In this document: positions 43,009 through 52,659 of the stretch, piece after piece
How positions within the stretch are numbered: position 1 is the first letter of the stretch
How the letters are laid out: each line of letters starts with the position of its first letter
Origin: Mycolicibacterium aubagnense
Lineage (GTDB): Bacteria > Actinomycetota > Actinomycetes > Mycobacteriales > Mycobacteriaceae
Reading direction: 5' to 3'
DNA: 64,000 nucleotides
Assembly (NCBI RefSeq): GCF_010730955.1
Contig: NZ_AP022577.1
Location: 2,356,001 to 2,420,000, forward strand
The notes under the pieces: model-generated
Databases searched by the model: none
Told to the model about the DNA's origin: nothing
The model's input: the letters and a program-made list of their open reading frames with translations, nothing else
Position numbers and translations under genes: made by a program

Positions 43009-43849
43009 AGCCCTTCTGCGCAAATGTGTTGTACCGCAGCGACATCGGCAGCCGATCCCACATCCAGTTCACGGGCTTGGAACGCCAAGCAGCCGCGAAC
43101 AGCTGGTAGGCGCGCTCCTGCCGGTCGGTCCAGGGCAGCTCCAGTAGATCGCGCGCCCGCGGCGGGAGGCCACCGGTCGTCAGGAAGGCCGCGACCGGGT
43201 TGAACACGATCGAAATCGCGCGCCACACCGCCGGGTTGACGCCCTTCGGCGCCGGAAAACCTTTGGTTACATAGCCGACGCCGTAGCGGGCCGTCTTGTG
43301 CGGCACCGCAACCTCGTTCATCATCCGGTCCCAGTACTCCTCGAATTCGGCGTAGGTGGCCGGCATCGGCCGGTCGCTCACACCGTAGCGGCGGTACCAG
43401 GTCTTGGACTCGAGGTAGATCTGTTCCTTTTCGGCGTCGCTCAGCCGTTTGACGAAGGTGTCCGCGAAGTACAGCACCTGCTCGACGAACGTCGCGTGCG
43501 CCCAGTAATAGGTCTCGGGATCGAGCGCGTGGTACCGGCTGCCGTCCGGCATGTCGCCTTTGATCTCGCGGTGGAAGTCGCGGACCTGAGTACCAGTGTT
43601 GGCGTCATCGGTGCCGTAGACGGTGCGGAAGATCGGCGGCAGCGACCGCTTGATCCGCGCCGACGTGTCGGCGAAGAACACCGAATGGTCCAGCACGCCC
43701 TGGCCGAGCTGGGCCAGCATGTTCTGCAGCACCGCCGGCCTAGGCCCGATCAGATACATGCGGTTGTCGCCGAAGTACTTCCACACCAGCGACTCCGGCC
43801 CCAATGGCAAGGAGTCGACGAGCTCCGCCTGTTCCGCGATTTCGGTCAT
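42992..43849 (-). CDS. DUF2236/MpaB-type oxygenase-like protein
   Basis: A 285-residue protein of the DUF2236 family (MpaB and latex-clearing protein-like). [40 protein letters not shown] (in part), the conserved [17 protein letters not shown] and [15 protein letters not shown] segments are seen; the family binds a b-type haem through a His/Arg pair. The ATG at 43849 begins the conserved part. It heads a two-gene operon with the TetR gene. In mycobacteria such pairs are common, but substrates are mostly unknown. Confidence 0.85.
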   Translation of the reverse strand: MTEIAEQAELVDSLPLGPESLVWKYFGDNRMYLIGPRPAVLQNMLAQLGQGVLDHSVFFADTSARIKRSLPPIFRTVYGTDDANTGTQVRDFHREIKGDMPDGSRYHALDPETYYWAHATFVEQVLYFADTFVKRLSDAEKEQIYLESKTWYRRYGVSDRPMPATYAEFEEYWDRMMNEVAVPHKTARYGVGYVTKGFPAPKGVNPAVWRAISIVFNPVAAFLTTGGLPPRARDLLELPWTDRQERAYQLFAAAWRSKPVNWMWDRLPMSLRYNTFAQKGYARAR

Positions 43850-43858
43850 ACGGAACAG

Positions 43859-43884
43859 TGTTACAAATTTTGCACTCTGTAACA
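43859..43884. promoter_or_regulatory. TetR operator before the DUF2236 operon
   Basis: TGTTACA (43859-43865) and TGTAACA (43878-43884) are exact inverted 7-base arms around a 12-base AT-rich centre. The site is 10 bases from the DUF2236 start codon and overlaps the place where the promoter and leader must lie. The TetR protein of the same operon is the obvious ligand. Confidence 0.75.
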
Positions 43885-43896
43885 ACTCCCATTCAG

Positions 43897-44023
43897 CGCG
43901 AGCGTGCGTGTCTGCGGACGACACACCGTGAGTTCCGAACACAAACGTCCCGCTCGGGCCAGCCGAGCGGGACGTTCGCGGACGCCAATTGCGGCGCGTC
44001 GTGTGCAGACACGCACGGTCGCG
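43897..44023. repeat. Nested palindromic element, copy 1
   Basis: Outer arm CGCGAGCGTGCGTGTCTGC (43897-43915) pairs with 44005-44023 with one mismatch. Inside is a perfect 14-bp hairpin, AACGTCCCGCTCGG (43944-43957) with 43963-43976, loop GCCAG. It lies after the acyl-CoA dehydrogenase stop and before the DUF2236 operon, so the inner stem can end the former's transcript. A second copy with the same outer and inner sequences is at 54165-54291. Confidence 0.85.
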
Positions 44024-44027
44024 GAAC

Positions 44028-45239
44028 CTATTTGAGCGGCAGCCCCGTGATCGCGCGGGCCATCACGAGCCGCTGAATCTCGCTGGTGCCCTCGAAGATC
44101 GTGAAAATCTTGGCGTCACGGTGCCACCGCTCCACCGGGTAGTCGCGGGTGTAGCCGTTGCCGCCCAGAATCTGGATGGCCTCGTCGGTCACATAGACCG
44201 CCGTCTCGCTGGCCACCAGCTTCGCCATGGAGCCTTCGGCGTTCTCGAACGGCTTGTTGTTGCGCGCCATCCAGCCGGCCCGCCACACCAGCAGCCGCGC
44301 CGCGTCGACCCGGGACTTCATGTCGGCCAGCTTGAATGCGACGGCCTGGAAGTCTCCGATCTTGCGGCCGAACTGCTCGCGCTCCTGGGCGTAGCCCAGC
44401 GCGTACTCGTACGCCGCGCGGGATACGCCCAGTGCCATGGCCCCGACGGTCGGCCGGGTCCGCTCGAACGTCTTCATCGCCACCTGGCCCGCGGAGCTCT
44501 TGCCCTCGCGGGTACGGGCCACCCGCTCCTCGAACTTCTCCCGGCCGCCGACGATCAGCCGGCCCGGCAGCCGGACCTCGTCGAGCACGACCTCGGCGGT
44601 GTGCGAGGCCCGGATGCCGTGCTTCTTGAACTTCTGGCCCTGACTGAAACCCTTGGTGCCCGGCGGAATGATGAAGCTGGCCTGGCCGCGCGAGCCGAGT
44701 TCCGGGTACACCGAGGCGACGACGATGTGCACGTTGGCGATGCCGCCGTTGGTGGCCCAGGTCTTGGTCCCATTGAGGACCCACTCGTCAGTGGCCTCGT
44801 CATAGCGGGCGCGCGTGATGATCGCCGAAACATCCGATCCCGCACCGGGTTCCGACGAACAGAAGGCCGCCAGCTTGGGCTCGTCGATGTCGCCGAACAT
44901 CTGCGGCAGCCACTCGCCCATCTGCTCCATGGTGCCGTTGGCCGCCAGCGAGGCCGCCGCCAGACCGGTGCCCATGATGGACAACGAGATTCCGGCGTCA
45001 CCCCAGAACAGCTCCTCGACGGCGACGGGCATGCCGAGCCCGGTCGGCTCCGCGCTCTGGGTGGCAAAGAATTCCATGGAGTACAGGCCGACCTTGGCCG
45101 CCTCCTGGATGATCGGCCATGGCGTCTCCTCGCGCTCGTCCCACTCTTCGGCAGCCGGGCGGATCACCCCGGCAGCGAACTCGTGGACCCAGTCGCGGAC
45201 CTGGCAGACGTCAGCAGACAGTTCTAACGAAAAAGACAT
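44028..45239 (-). CDS. Acyl-CoA dehydrogenase
   Basis: A 403-residue FAD-dependent acyl-CoA dehydrogenase. [19 protein letters not shown] and [14 protein letters not shown] are the flavin and substrate loops, [26 protein letters not shown] (in part) the conserved helix, and the catalytic-glutamate region is [11 protein letters not shown] preceded by [31 protein letters not shown] is the second signature. ATG 45239 is preferred; an in-frame GTG nine bases upstream is possible. It is the last minus-strand gene downstream of the hemB cluster. Substrate not evident. The nested palindrome follows its stop. Confidence 0.93.
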   Translation of the reverse strand: MSFSLELSADVCQVRDWVHEFAAGVIRPAAEEWDEREETPWPIIQEAAKVGLYSMEFFATQSAEPTGLGMPVAVEELFWGDAGISLSIMGTGLAAASLAANGTMEQMGEWLPQMFGDIDEPKLAAFCSSEPGAGSDVSAIITRARYDEATDEWVLNGTKTWATNGGIANVHIVVASVYPELGSRGQASFIIPPGTKGFSQGQKFKKHGIRASHTAEVVLDEVRLPGRLIVGGREKFEERVARTREGKSSAGQVAMKTFERTRPTVGAMALGVSRAAYEYALGYAQEREQFGRKIGDFQAVAFKLADMKSRVDAARLLVWRAGWMARNNKPFENAEGSMAKLVASETAVYVTDEAIQILGGNGYTRDYPVERWHRDAKIFTIFEGTSEIQRLVMARAITGLPLK

Positions 45240-45249
45240 GGGCGACACA

Positions 45250-45492
45250 CTACTTGGCGCGCCGCCACCTCGCCGTACCCACTACGGCGAGCACCCCGGC
45301 CAGGGTCGCCAGCAACAACGACAGTGTGACGAACGACGGGTCATAGAGCACCGACGTCTTCACCGGCTCGCCGGGGATCACCGGCGCCACGTCGGCGATG
45401 GACGTCGCAGCCAGCCAACTCACGACCGAGCCGACGGCCGCCAGCACCGCCAGCACCAGGGCGCCGGCCGCCACGATCCTGCTGCTGCTCAT
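45250..45492 (-). CDS. Small two-helix membrane protein (Rv0514-like)
   Basis: An 80-residue protein with hydrophobic helices at about residues 6-29 and 53-72 and a basic WRRAK end, separated by the loop [16 protein letters not shown]. It overlaps the upstream DUF3093 gene by four bases. It holds the place of Rv0514 at the end of the hemA-hemB cluster. Function unknown. Confidence 0.78.
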   Translation of the reverse strand: MSSSRIVAAGALVLAVLAAVGSVVSWLAATSIADVAPVIPGEPVKTSVLYDPSFVTLSLLLATLAGVLAVVGTARWRRAK

Positions 45493-45989
45493 TCGTCGTC
45501 GTCCTCGCCGAGTTCGCGCACACCCAGCGACTCCAACTGGGCACGCAACCCGCGATGGCGGCGGGCCCAGGCCTGGCCGCTGCGCTCACCGGTCAGTTCG
45601 AGGCCGATCCCCGTGCGCCCGCGCGGGACGCCCGTCAGCTCCCCGAACGCCCGGTAAGACTGCCAGCGGGGTGCGTCGGCGCCGCGGGCCTCGGGGAACA
45701 TTCCGATGATGTCCGCGACGCGGACGGACTCGGTGCCCTGGCGCAGGTACTCGGGAGTGAGCTCGACCGACGTGTGCAGGCGTGCGGCCTTGACCTGCAG
45801 CGCCAGGAAGCCGGTGACCAGCACCAGGAACACAATCGGGACCAGCGGGTCCAGCCGGTGGGCCGACCACAACTGCATTGCGGCGATGGAGCCACCGGAG
45901 AACGGACCCAGCAACAGCCACCACCAGCTGGCCCCGACTTCGTGGAAGAGAACCTGTTCGGCGTCGGTGTCCGCCGGCGCATCCGTCAC
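45489..45989 (-). CDS. DUF3093-like membrane protein
   Basis: A 166-residue protein with two adjacent membrane helices (WWWLLLGPFSGGSIAAMQLW and LVPIVFLVLVTGFLALQVKAA), then a soluble domain with HTSVELTPEYLRQGTESVRV and WQSYRAFGELTGVPRGRTGIGL, the DUF3093 pattern. It overlaps its neighbours by four bases on both sides, so three small membrane proteins are translated as a unit after hemB. Function unknown. Confidence 0.8.
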   Translation of the reverse strand: MTDAPADTDAEQVLFHEVGASWWWLLLGPFSGGSIAAMQLWSAHRLDPLVPIVFLVLVTGFLALQVKAARLHTSVELTPEYLRQGTESVRVADIIGMFPEARGADAPRWQSYRAFGELTGVPRGRTGIGLELTGERSGQAWARRHRGLRAQLESLGVRELGEDDDE

Positions 45990-46390
45990 GTACCGGCCTT
46001 CCCGCCGAACCAGGACTGCGCATCCGGCCGGGTTATCGACACCGTCCCGGCAATCAGCGGCAGCAGTGCGACCAGTGACAGCAGCTGCGCGATGCCCACC
46101 AGCGCGAGGACGCCGACGAAGACCACTGTCGCCATGGACAGCGCCGCAGCGGCCCGCCGAAACCTGTTGTCACCCCGGCGGGCACGCCCGGCAGAAAAGG
46201 CCATGGCTGCGCCGGCGACGGCGGTGATGACGCCGACGCCCAAGACGAGGTTGCGGTAGGCGGCCGGCACCTCAGCGGTGGCGGTCAGCGTGCCGCCAAC
46301 CATCAGCAGCACCGCGGCCACCGCCCAACACCAGAAAGCAACAGTCACAGCCCGAGGCCGGGCGGGTACAGGAGGTGTGGTCTCAGTCAT
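45986..46390 (-). CDS. Small four-helix membrane protein
   Basis: A 134-residue hydrophobic protein: helices at about residues 14-37, 46-66, 83-103 and 105-120, with a Pro-rich N terminus and the soluble end PDAQSWFGGKAGT. It overlaps the DUF3093-like gene by four bases. A 237-base gap with an imperfect tandem repeat separates it from the gene upstream. I do not recognise a family. Confidence 0.72.
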   Translation of the reverse strand: MTETTPPVPARPRAVTVAFWCWAVAAVLLMVGGTLTATAEVPAAYRNLVLGVGVITAVAGAAMAFSAGRARRGDNRFRRAAAALSMATVVFVGVLALVGIAQLLSLVALLPLIAGTVSITRPDAQSWFGGKAGT

Positions 46391-46458
46391 GTCCGGGCCA
46401 GCCTAGCGGGGGTTTGCCGGCACGGCCGCGATCGGCTCCGGGTTGGTCACGTCGACCT

Positions 46459-46620
46459 GACATCGACGCGCACCCGCTCTCGACCTTCTGCGGCCTCATT
46501 TCACGGTCAACCAGCGTGGGTGCGAATCCGACGTTCACCCTGCATCCGCGCACACCCGTTCTCGACCTTTTACGCCCACGATTCAGGATCAACGCGGAGA
46601 CGGAATCGGATCGCGCGGGG
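46459..46620. repeat. Imperfect tandem repeat (two units, about 82-base period)
   Basis: Two related units begin at about 46459 and 46541. The clearest shared core is CACCCGCTCTCGACC (46471-46485) against CACCCGTTCTCGACC (46553-46567), with continued similarity for about 30 bases and a final GAATCCGA / GAATCGGA. It lies in the 237-base gap between 46391 and 46627, which holds no gene. Confidence 0.6.
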
Positions 46621-46627
46621 GATGTGG

Positions 46628-47110
46628 TCAGCGGACGAAGTAGCCGTTCGAGTCGGGGCGGTGCAGGAGATAAACACCGCCGCCGATGAGCACCACACCG
46701 CCGATGCCGCACACCGCGTAGCCGAGCGCGGCGGCCGCGCCGTGGTAGTCGGCGAAGAGATTGGTGGTCAGGTAGAGGATCGTCGCCGCCGCCCCGCCGG
46801 TCAGGATGCTGCGCGCCCACCGGTAGCCCTGCCGCAACAGCACCAGGAACGTGGCCACCAGGACCACGATGATGAACAGCATCAGGCCCGACACCGCGTA
46901 GGCGTAGCCCGATACCGCACGCTCGGGCGTCGTCAGCAGGTTGATCACGTAGCCGATCACCGACAGCGGCAGCGCCGCCGTCCACAGCCAGAAGCCGGTG
47001 ACGACGTCCTGCGGCATTTCGTGCGGCTCGGGGTCGGGCCCATCCGGCCCCGGACCCTGATACGGCGGGTACTGCGGATTCTGGGGATGCTGCGGGTGCT
47101 GTGGGTTCAC
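46628..47110 (-). CDS. Membrane protein with proline/histidine-rich N terminus
   Basis: A 160-residue protein. The first 35 residues are Pro/Gln/His-rich ([18 protein letters not shown]), followed by membrane helices at about residues 37-60, 68-92, 97-115 and 125-148. The start overlaps the hemB stop by four bases, so it is translated with hemB. It is the first of four small membrane-protein genes downstream of hemB; M. tuberculosis has a similar group (Rv0513-Rv0514). Function unknown. Confidence 0.78.
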   Translation of the reverse strand: MNPQHPQHPQNPQYPPYQGPGPDGPDPEPHEMPQDVVTGFWLWTAALPLSVIGYVINLLTTPERAVSGYAYAVSGLMLFIIVVLVATFLVLLRQGYRWARSILTGGAAATILYLTTNLFADYHGAAAALGYAVCGIGGVVLIGGGVYLLHRPDSNGYFVR

Positions 47111-48087
47111 CGCAGCCAGCCCGCGACGTCCGTCGCCCAGTACGTGAGCACGATGTCGGCGCCGGCGCGCCGAATGCTGATGAGCGACTCCAGGACCGAG
47201 GCCCGCAGATCGATCCAGCCGTTGGCCGCAGCCGCGCTGATCATCGCGTACTCCCCCGAAATCTGGTATGCCGCAACGGGTACCGGCGAAATGTCGGCAG
47301 CGGCTCGCACCACGTCCAGGTAGCTCATCGCCGGCTTGACCATCACCATGTCGGCGCCTTCGGCCAGATCCAGCTCGATCTCCCGCACCGCTTCCCGCGC
47401 ATTGCCCGGATCCTGTTGGTAGGTACGACGATCGCCCTGCAAGCTGGAACCGACGGCCTCGCGGAACGGGCCGTAGAACGCCGACGCGAACTTGGCGGCG
47501 TAGGCCAGGATCGCGACGTCGGTGTGCCCGGCCAGGTCCAGCCCGTCGCGGATCGCCGCAACCTGACCGTCCATCATGCCGCTCGGCCCGACGACCTGCG
47601 CTCCCGAATCAGCTTGGGCCAACGCAAGTTTGATGTACTGCTCGTTGGTGGCGTCATTATCAACTCTGCCGAACCGGTCCAATACGCCACAGTGCCCGTG
47701 ATCGGTGAACTCGTCCAGGCAGGTGTCGGCCATCAGCACGGTCGCGTCACCGAGGTCCGAATTCAGGTCGCGCAGCGCCACATTGAGGATGCCCTCGGGG
47801 TTGACGCCCTCGGAGCCGGTGGCGTCCTTGTCACCGTCGCACGGGACGCCGAACAGCATCAGCCCGCCGACACCGGCCTCGACCGCTTCGGCCGCGGCGC
47901 GGCGCAGCGAATCCCGGGTGTGCTGGACGACCCCGGGCATCGACCCGATGGGACGCGGCTCGGTGAGCCCGTCCGCGACGAACATCGGCAACACCAGATG
48001 CCGTGGCTCCAGCGAGGTTTCGGACACCAGACGCCGCAACGCCGGGGTGGTACGCAGTCGCCGGGGCCGGTGCCTTGGAAAGGACAT
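47107..48087 (-). CDS. hemB: Delta-aminolevulinic acid dehydratase (porphobilinogen synthase)
   Basis: A 326-residue enzyme that joins two 5-aminolevulinates into porphobilinogen. The two Schiff-base lysines are in [18 protein letters not shown] and [14 protein letters not shown]. The metal-site segment reads [14 protein letters not shown], with two of the three zinc cysteines of the Zn-type enzymes, a mixed type usual in mycobacteria. The allosteric region [12 protein letters not shown] is intact. ATG 48087 gives the expected N terminus [11 protein letters not shown]. Ten bases downstream of hemD. Confidence 0.96.
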   Translation of the reverse strand: MSFPRHRPRRLRTTPALRRLVSETSLEPRHLVLPMFVADGLTEPRPIGSMPGVVQHTRDSLRRAAAEAVEAGVGGLMLFGVPCDGDKDATGSEGVNPEGILNVALRDLNSDLGDATVLMADTCLDEFTDHGHCGVLDRFGRVDNDATNEQYIKLALAQADSGAQVVGPSGMMDGQVAAIRDGLDLAGHTDVAILAYAAKFASAFYGPFREAVGSSLQGDRRTYQQDPGNAREAVREIELDLAEGADMVMVKPAMSYLDVVRAAADISPVPVAAYQISGEYAMISAAAANGWIDLRASVLESLISIRRAGADIVLTYWATDVAGWLR

Positions 48088-48097
48088 GGTGCCGAGT

Positions 48098-49780
48098 CTA
48101 GCGACGCCGGCTCTTCTTACGCGGGGGTGGCAGGGCACCCTCGGCGCGCAGGCGAGCGGCGTGCTCGGCCAGCGCCTCGACCAGCGGACCCACGGCGGCG
48201 GTCTCCGGCTGCACGTCCACACGCAGGCCGAATTCGGCTGCGGTTTCAGCGGTTTTCGGGCCGATGCAGGCGACGATGGTCCGGGCGTGCGGCTTGCCGG
48301 CGATGCCGACCAAGTTGCGCACCGTGGAGCTCGAGGTGAAGCAGACGGCGTCGAAACCACCGGTCTTGATCATCTCGCGGGTATGCGCCGGCGGCGGTGC
48401 CGCACGGACGGTCCGGTAGGCCGTGACGTCCTCGATCTCCCAGCCACGCTCGCGCAGGCCCTCGGCCAGCGTCTCGGTGGCGATGTCGGCGCGCGGCAGC
48501 AGCACCCGGTTCACCGGGTCGAAAATTTCGTCGTAGTCCGGGAATTCGTCGAGCAGGCCCAACGACGACTGCTCACCGGCCGGCACCAGCTCGGGATTGA
48601 TGCCGAACGCACGCACCTTGTCGGCGGTGGCCTGACCGACGCACGCGATCTTCACACCGGAGAACGCGCGGGCATCCAGACCGAATTCGTTGAACTTCTC
48701 CCACACCGCGCGCACGGCGTTGGTGGAGGTGAACACGACCCACTGGAAACGACCGTCGACCAGGCCCTTGACCGCACGCTCCATCTGGGCGGGGCTGCGC
48801 GGCGGCTCGACGGCGATGGTCGGCACCTCGATGGGCAGGGCGCCGTGGCCCACCAGCCGATCGCTCATCTCGCCGGCCTGGTCCTTGGTGCGCGGCACCA
48901 GCACGGTCCAGCCGTACAGCGCGCGGCTCTCCCACCAGTTCAGCTTGGCCCGGTGCGCCACCGTCTTGCCGATGGTGACGACCAGCGGACCCGCCAGCGG
49001 GCCGACGGGCTCGGGGCCGACCGGCTTCTCCAGCACGGCCTTGTCCAGCAGCCCGGCCAGCGTGGTCTCGATGGACCGCTGCTGGCACGTGGTGCCGTGG
49101 GCGGTCACGACGCACGGGGTGCTGTCGGTGAGGCCGTATTCGATCAGGGTGCGCGCGGCATCCGGCAGGTGCGACACCGTCGCGTGCAGGATCAGCGGCC
49201 CCGGAGCGGCGGCCAGCGCGGCCCAGTCCACGTCACCGCGGACGTCGGCCACGGTGTGCGCCGAGCCGACGGGCAGGCCCGCGTAGGTGGGCACCGCCGT
49301 CGACGACGGCAGGCCCGGCACAATCTCGAAGTGCGCCGCGGTCTTGGCCAAGGTGTTCACCTCGGTGATGACGGCGTCGACCGACAGCGGGTCGCCCGCC
49401 ACCAGACGCACCACGTCGACGCCGGTCTTGGCCTCGGCGATGAGCAGCTTGGCCACCTCGGTCGGGTCACCCAGGGCGGGGCGGACGTCGACACCATGCG
49501 GGAACGTCATGGCCGGGGCCGCCGGCGCGGCCGGAGCGGCAGCGTCGTCGGTTTTGGCATCGGCGGCCGGCTCGGCGTCGGCCGGGTGCGGCCCGGAGGT
49601 CGGCGGCAGATCGGTACCGATCAGCGCCAGCACCGCCTCGGGCACATCAGGATCGGTGAAAACCAATGCCGCATGCGCCAAAACGTTCCGCGCACGCGTC
49701 GTCAACAGGCCCGGGTCACCGGGGCCGGAACCGACAAAGGTGATGCGGCCGGGCTTGTGCTTACGCACTCGGGTCGTCAT
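48098..49780 (-). CDS. hemD: Fused uroporphyrinogen-III C-methyltransferase / uroporphyrinogen-III synthase
   Basis: A 560-residue fusion. Residues about 10-255 are a SUMT/CobA-type methyltransferase domain ([47 protein letters not shown]), with an Ala/Asp/Glu-rich insertion near residues 60-80. Residues about 275-545 are uroporphyrinogen-III synthase ([48 protein letters not shown]). It closes hydroxymethylbilane to uroporphyrinogen III. It matches M. tuberculosis Rv0511. Whether the methyltransferase half is active (sirohaem or cobalamin branch) is not shown. Three bases separate it from hemC. Confidence 0.94.
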   Translation of the reverse strand: MTTRVRKHKPGRITFVGSGPGDPGLLTTRARNVLAHAALVFTDPDVPEAVLALIGTDLPPTSGPHPADAEPAADAKTDDAAAPAAPAAPAMTFPHGVDVRPALGDPTEVAKLLIAEAKTGVDVVRLVAGDPLSVDAVITEVNTLAKTAAHFEIVPGLPSSTAVPTYAGLPVGSAHTVADVRGDVDWAALAAAPGPLILHATVSHLPDAARTLIEYGLTDSTPCVVTAHGTTCQQRSIETTLAGLLDKAVLEKPVGPEPVGPLAGPLVVTIGKTVAHRAKLNWWESRALYGWTVLVPRTKDQAGEMSDRLVGHGALPIEVPTIAVEPPRSPAQMERAVKGLVDGRFQWVVFTSTNAVRAVWEKFNEFGLDARAFSGVKIACVGQATADKVRAFGINPELVPAGEQSSLGLLDEFPDYDEIFDPVNRVLLPRADIATETLAEGLRERGWEIEDVTAYRTVRAAPPPAHTREMIKTGGFDAVCFTSSSTVRNLVGIAGKPHARTIVACIGPKTAETAAEFGLRVDVQPETAAVGPLVEALAEHAARLRAEGALPPPRKKSRRR

Positions 49781-49783
49781 CTC

Positions 49784-50743
49784 TCACTCCCGCTCTACAG
49801 TCCGCTGATCCAACACGTCGCGCGCCCCCAGGTCGAACAACTCCGCGGCCACCGAGAGCCCCAGCTCCCGTGCCCGTTCGGGTGTCCCGATCCCGGACGC
49901 CCGGATCACGTCGGATCCGTCCAGCGCCGCCACGCAACCGCGCAGCGACAGCTCTTCGAAGACTCGGCCGTCCTCGTCGATGGACTCGACCACTTCAGCG
50001 ATCGCACCCACCGGCGCGGAACAACCCGCCTCCAGTTCGGCCAACAGGACTCGTTCTGCAGTGATCGCGGCGCGCGTGTCGGGATGGTCCAGCTTTCCCA
50101 GCAGCATCGCCAGCTCGGTGTCACCCACTCGGCACTCGACCGCGAGGGCGCCCTGCGCCGGCGCTGGCAACATCTGCACCGGCTCGAGGCTCTCGGTGAC
50201 GACATCGAGCCGTCCGATACGGGCCAGACCCGCTCGGGCGACGACAACAGCGTCGAGATCACCACTACTTACCCTGTTCAACCTGGTATCTAGGTTGCCT
50301 CGTAGGGGGCGGATTTCCAAACCGAGACCCAGTGCTCTAAGCTGTGCCGCCCGTCGCGGGCTCGACGTGCCGATCACCGAGCCGGCTGGCAACTCCCCCA
50401 GGACCATTCCGTCGCGCGCCACCAAGGCGTCACGCGCATCTTCGCGCGGCGGCACCGCGGCGATGACGAAGCGCTCGTCGGGTGCCGTCGGCAAATCCTT
50501 GTACGAGTGCACCGCGACGTCGATGCGGCCGTCGGCCATGGCGTGCCGCAGCTCGGCGGTGAACACGCCGATGCCGATGTCTGCGACCGGCGCCTGGGAG
50601 CGGTCGCCTTCGGTGCTGATGATGACCAGCTCCGCGGGTTGGCCGAGAGCTATCAGGGCGTCACGGACGGTGCCGGCCTGCGTGGTAGCCAACAGGCTGC
50701 CCCTGGTGCCGATCCGGACAACATTTTCGAGGGTAGTTACCAA
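49784..50743 (-). CDS. hemC: Porphobilinogen deaminase (hydroxymethylbilane synthase)
   Basis: A 319-residue enzyme that links four porphobilinogens. [17 protein letters not shown] is the N-terminal domain start, [15 protein letters not shown] the substrate loop with the catalytic Asp region in its neighbourhood, [26 protein letters not shown] (in part) the Arg-rich pocket, and [15 protein letters not shown] contains the cysteine that holds the dipyrromethane cofactor. The only available start is a TTG at 50743; no ATG or GTG precedes the conserved region. It starts six bases after the hemA stop. Confidence 0.94.
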   Translation of the reverse strand: MVTTLENVVRIGTRGSLLATTQAGTVRDALIALGQPAELVIISTEGDRSQAPVADIGIGVFTAELRHAMADGRIDVAVHSYKDLPTAPDERFVIAAVPPREDARDALVARDGMVLGELPAGSVIGTSSPRRAAQLRALGLGLEIRPLRGNLDTRLNRVSSGDLDAVVVARAGLARIGRLDVVTESLEPVQMLPAPAQGALAVECRVGDTELAMLLGKLDHPDTRAAITAERVLLAELEAGCSAPVGAIAEVVESIDEDGRVFEELSLRGCVAALDGSDVIRASGIGTPERARELGLSVAAELFDLGARDVLDQRTVERE

Positions 50744-50749
50744 GTGAGA

Positions 50750-52120
50750 TTACTCAGCCTTGTCGTGGTGGGAATGCGGCTCGCCTACCGCCAAATCTGG
50801 TGCCGCCAAGGGCAGTTCGCCGGCGGAAACCGCATCGATGGCCTGCGGGTCGAGCTCGAACAGCTCACGCAGCGCCTCGGCGTAGCTATCACCGCCGGGC
50901 GCGCTGGCCAACTGCTTGACCCGCACCGTCGGAGCGTGCAGCAACTTGTCCACGACCCGACGGACCGTCTTGGCGACCTCGTCGCGGTGGACGGCGTCGA
51001 GTTCCGGAACACGGTTGTCGAGGCGCAACAACTCCGCTTCGACGACGTCCGCGGCACGCTGACGCAGGGCTGTGACGGTCGGGGTGACCTCGGCCATCCG
51101 CTGGCCGGCCAGGTAACTGGCGACCTCCGCGGCGACCATCGAGCGGGCCGCTTCGGCATCCGAGGCCGCGGCCCGGGCCGACGGTTCCCGCTGGATGCGC
51201 TCCATGTCGATCACGTGCACGCCGGGCAGGCCAGCAATCGCGCCGTCGACGTCCCGCGGCATGCCCAGGTCGCAGATGACCAACTGGCGATGCTCGGGGC
51301 GGTTCATCAGTCCGCGGTGCGCATCGGCCAACGACACCACCGGGCGCACGGCGCCGGTACACGCGACGACGACGTCGGCGTTGCCCAGCGCGACAGCGAT
51401 GTCGTCGAGGGTGTGCGCAGCGGCGTCGATGCCCTGGGCCTTCAGATTCTCGACCATGCGCTCGGCCCTCGGCAGCGAGCGGTTTACCACCTCGACGCGG
51501 GCGATCCCGGCGCGCGTCAGATGCGCGGCGGCCAGGGCACCCATGGAACCGGCGCCGATCACGGCGGCCGTCAGCCCGGTCAGCGACGTCAGCTTGGACT
51601 TGGCCATATCCAGCGCCACCGACACCACCGAGGCGCCCGCGGCGTCGATCCCGGTCTCGGCGTGGACGCGCTTGCCGACCGACAGCGCCCGCTGCGACAG
51701 CTCGTGCAGGGTGCGGCCGACCGTCTGGTGCGCTTCCGCGGAGGTGTAGGCCCGGCGCACCTGGCCCAGCACCTGCGCCTCGCCGATGACCGCCGAGTCC
51801 AGGCCGCTGGCGACGGCGAACAGATGCTCGACAGCCGCCTCGGCGTACCGCACGTAGGCGTGCTTGGTGAGGTCGTGCAGCGACATACCCGAGCGCTCGG
51901 AGAGCACCGAGCCGATCACCGAGAGCCCGCCGTGGAACGCATCCACGACCGCGTACACCTCGACCCGATTACAGGTGGAGAGCACCATCGCCTCGGTGAC
52001 CAGAGAGGACTGCAGCAGCAGCTCGATGATCTTGGCCTGCTCAGCCTCGTCGGTGCTCAGTTGTTCCAGCACGGAAACCGGTGCACTGCGGTGCGAAACC
52101 CCGAACAGCAGTACGCTCAC
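50750..52120 (-). CDS. hemA: Glutamyl-tRNA reductase
   Basis: A 456-residue enzyme that reduces Glu-tRNA(Glu) to glutamate-1-semialdehyde, the committed step of haem synthesis. [14 protein letters not shown] starts the catalytic domain; the nucleophile is Cys50 in [30 protein letters not shown] binds NADPH; the C-terminal dimerisation helices follow. GTG 52120, after GGTGAAGAGG, fits the family start, which makes upstream starts unlikely. It heads the hemA-hemC-hemD-hemB operon with small gaps. Its product is used by HemL, encoded 22 kb away in this window. Confidence 0.96.
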   Translation of the reverse strand: MSVLLFGVSHRSAPVSVLEQLSTDEAEQAKIIELLLQSSLVTEAMVLSTCNRVEVYAVVDAFHGGLSVIGSVLSERSGMSLHDLTKHAYVRYAEAAVEHLFAVASGLDSAVIGEAQVLGQVRRAYTSAEAHQTVGRTLHELSQRALSVGKRVHAETGIDAAGASVVSVALDMAKSKLTSLTGLTAAVIGAGSMGALAAAHLTRAGIARVEVVNRSLPRAERMVENLKAQGIDAAAHTLDDIAVALGNADVVVACTGAVRPVVSLADAHRGLMNRPEHRQLVICDLGMPRDVDGAIAGLPGVHVIDMERIQREPSARAAASDAEAARSMVAAEVASYLAGQRMAEVTPTVTALRQRAADVVEAELLRLDNRVPELDAVHRDEVAKTVRRVVDKLLHAPTVRVKQLASAPGGDSYAEALRELFELDPQAIDAVSAGELPLAAPDLAVGEPHSHHDKAE

Positions 52121-52285
52121 GGCCTCTTCACCTCGTCGCACCTCCGTCGCGCAGGCAGGTTGCCCGGGCCTCGTCTGGCCGCAGGAACGCATTCAAAGCT
52201 AGCCGCTCACCAGCCCGCCGACCAAATTTGCTATACGCCTGCCGAATCCCGGGGCACCGCCTCACCGGCGGCCTGATCGGCCGGG

Positions 52286-52561
52286 TCAGCCAGTCAAGTC
52301 GGCTCGCAGCTGCTCCTCGTCGACCTCCCAGTAACTGTGCTCAACATCATCAAGGAGCACCACAGGCAGCCGATCACCGAACTCGGCGCGCAGCGCGGTG
52401 TCCCCGGCAGCGGCCAGGACATCGACATCCGTGCTCGTCAGGACGAATCCGAGCTCGTCGGACAACGCCACGAGCTGAGCCGACGCGCGTTCGCACATGC
52501 TGCATCCGGCGCGGGTGAGCAACGTCACGCGGTGGCTGTTCCCTGATCGATCCACGCGCAT
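52286..52561 (-). CDS. Glutaredoxin-like protein (Rv0508-like)
   Basis: A 91-residue thioredoxin-fold protein with the redox motif CSMC in RAGCSMCERASAQL and the cis-proline region RLPVVLLDDVEH. This small DUF836/glutaredoxin-like type lies upstream of hemA in M. tuberculosis too. ATG 52561 is chosen; further upstream starts add residues without family support. The 165-base gap to hemA could carry the hemA promoter. The partner or substrate is unknown. Confidence 0.85.
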   Translation of the reverse strand: MRVDRSGNSHRVTLLTRAGCSMCERASAQLVALSDELGFVLTSTDVDVLAAAGDTALRAEFGDRLPVVLLDDVEHSYWEVDEEQLRADLTG

Positions 52562-52659
52562 CAGTATGGCGTGACCTGGCCGCACGATGATCACGCGGCG
52601 AGGTATGAGTCGCCCGAGTCGCCCTGAGGAGTGTGCCCAACGGGCACTAGTGTTGAACT

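Noticed and set aside
28597..45239. Prophage or integrative element
   Set aside because: No integrase, transposase, tRNA target or flanking direct repeat is visible, and gene types are metabolic; only a hot spot of insertions is supported.
48339..50293. Plus-strand frame of several hundred codons across hemD and hemC
   Set aside because: It runs opposite to hemD and hemC, which carry all catalytic motifs, and its composition is Arg/Gly/His-rich without any domain pattern.
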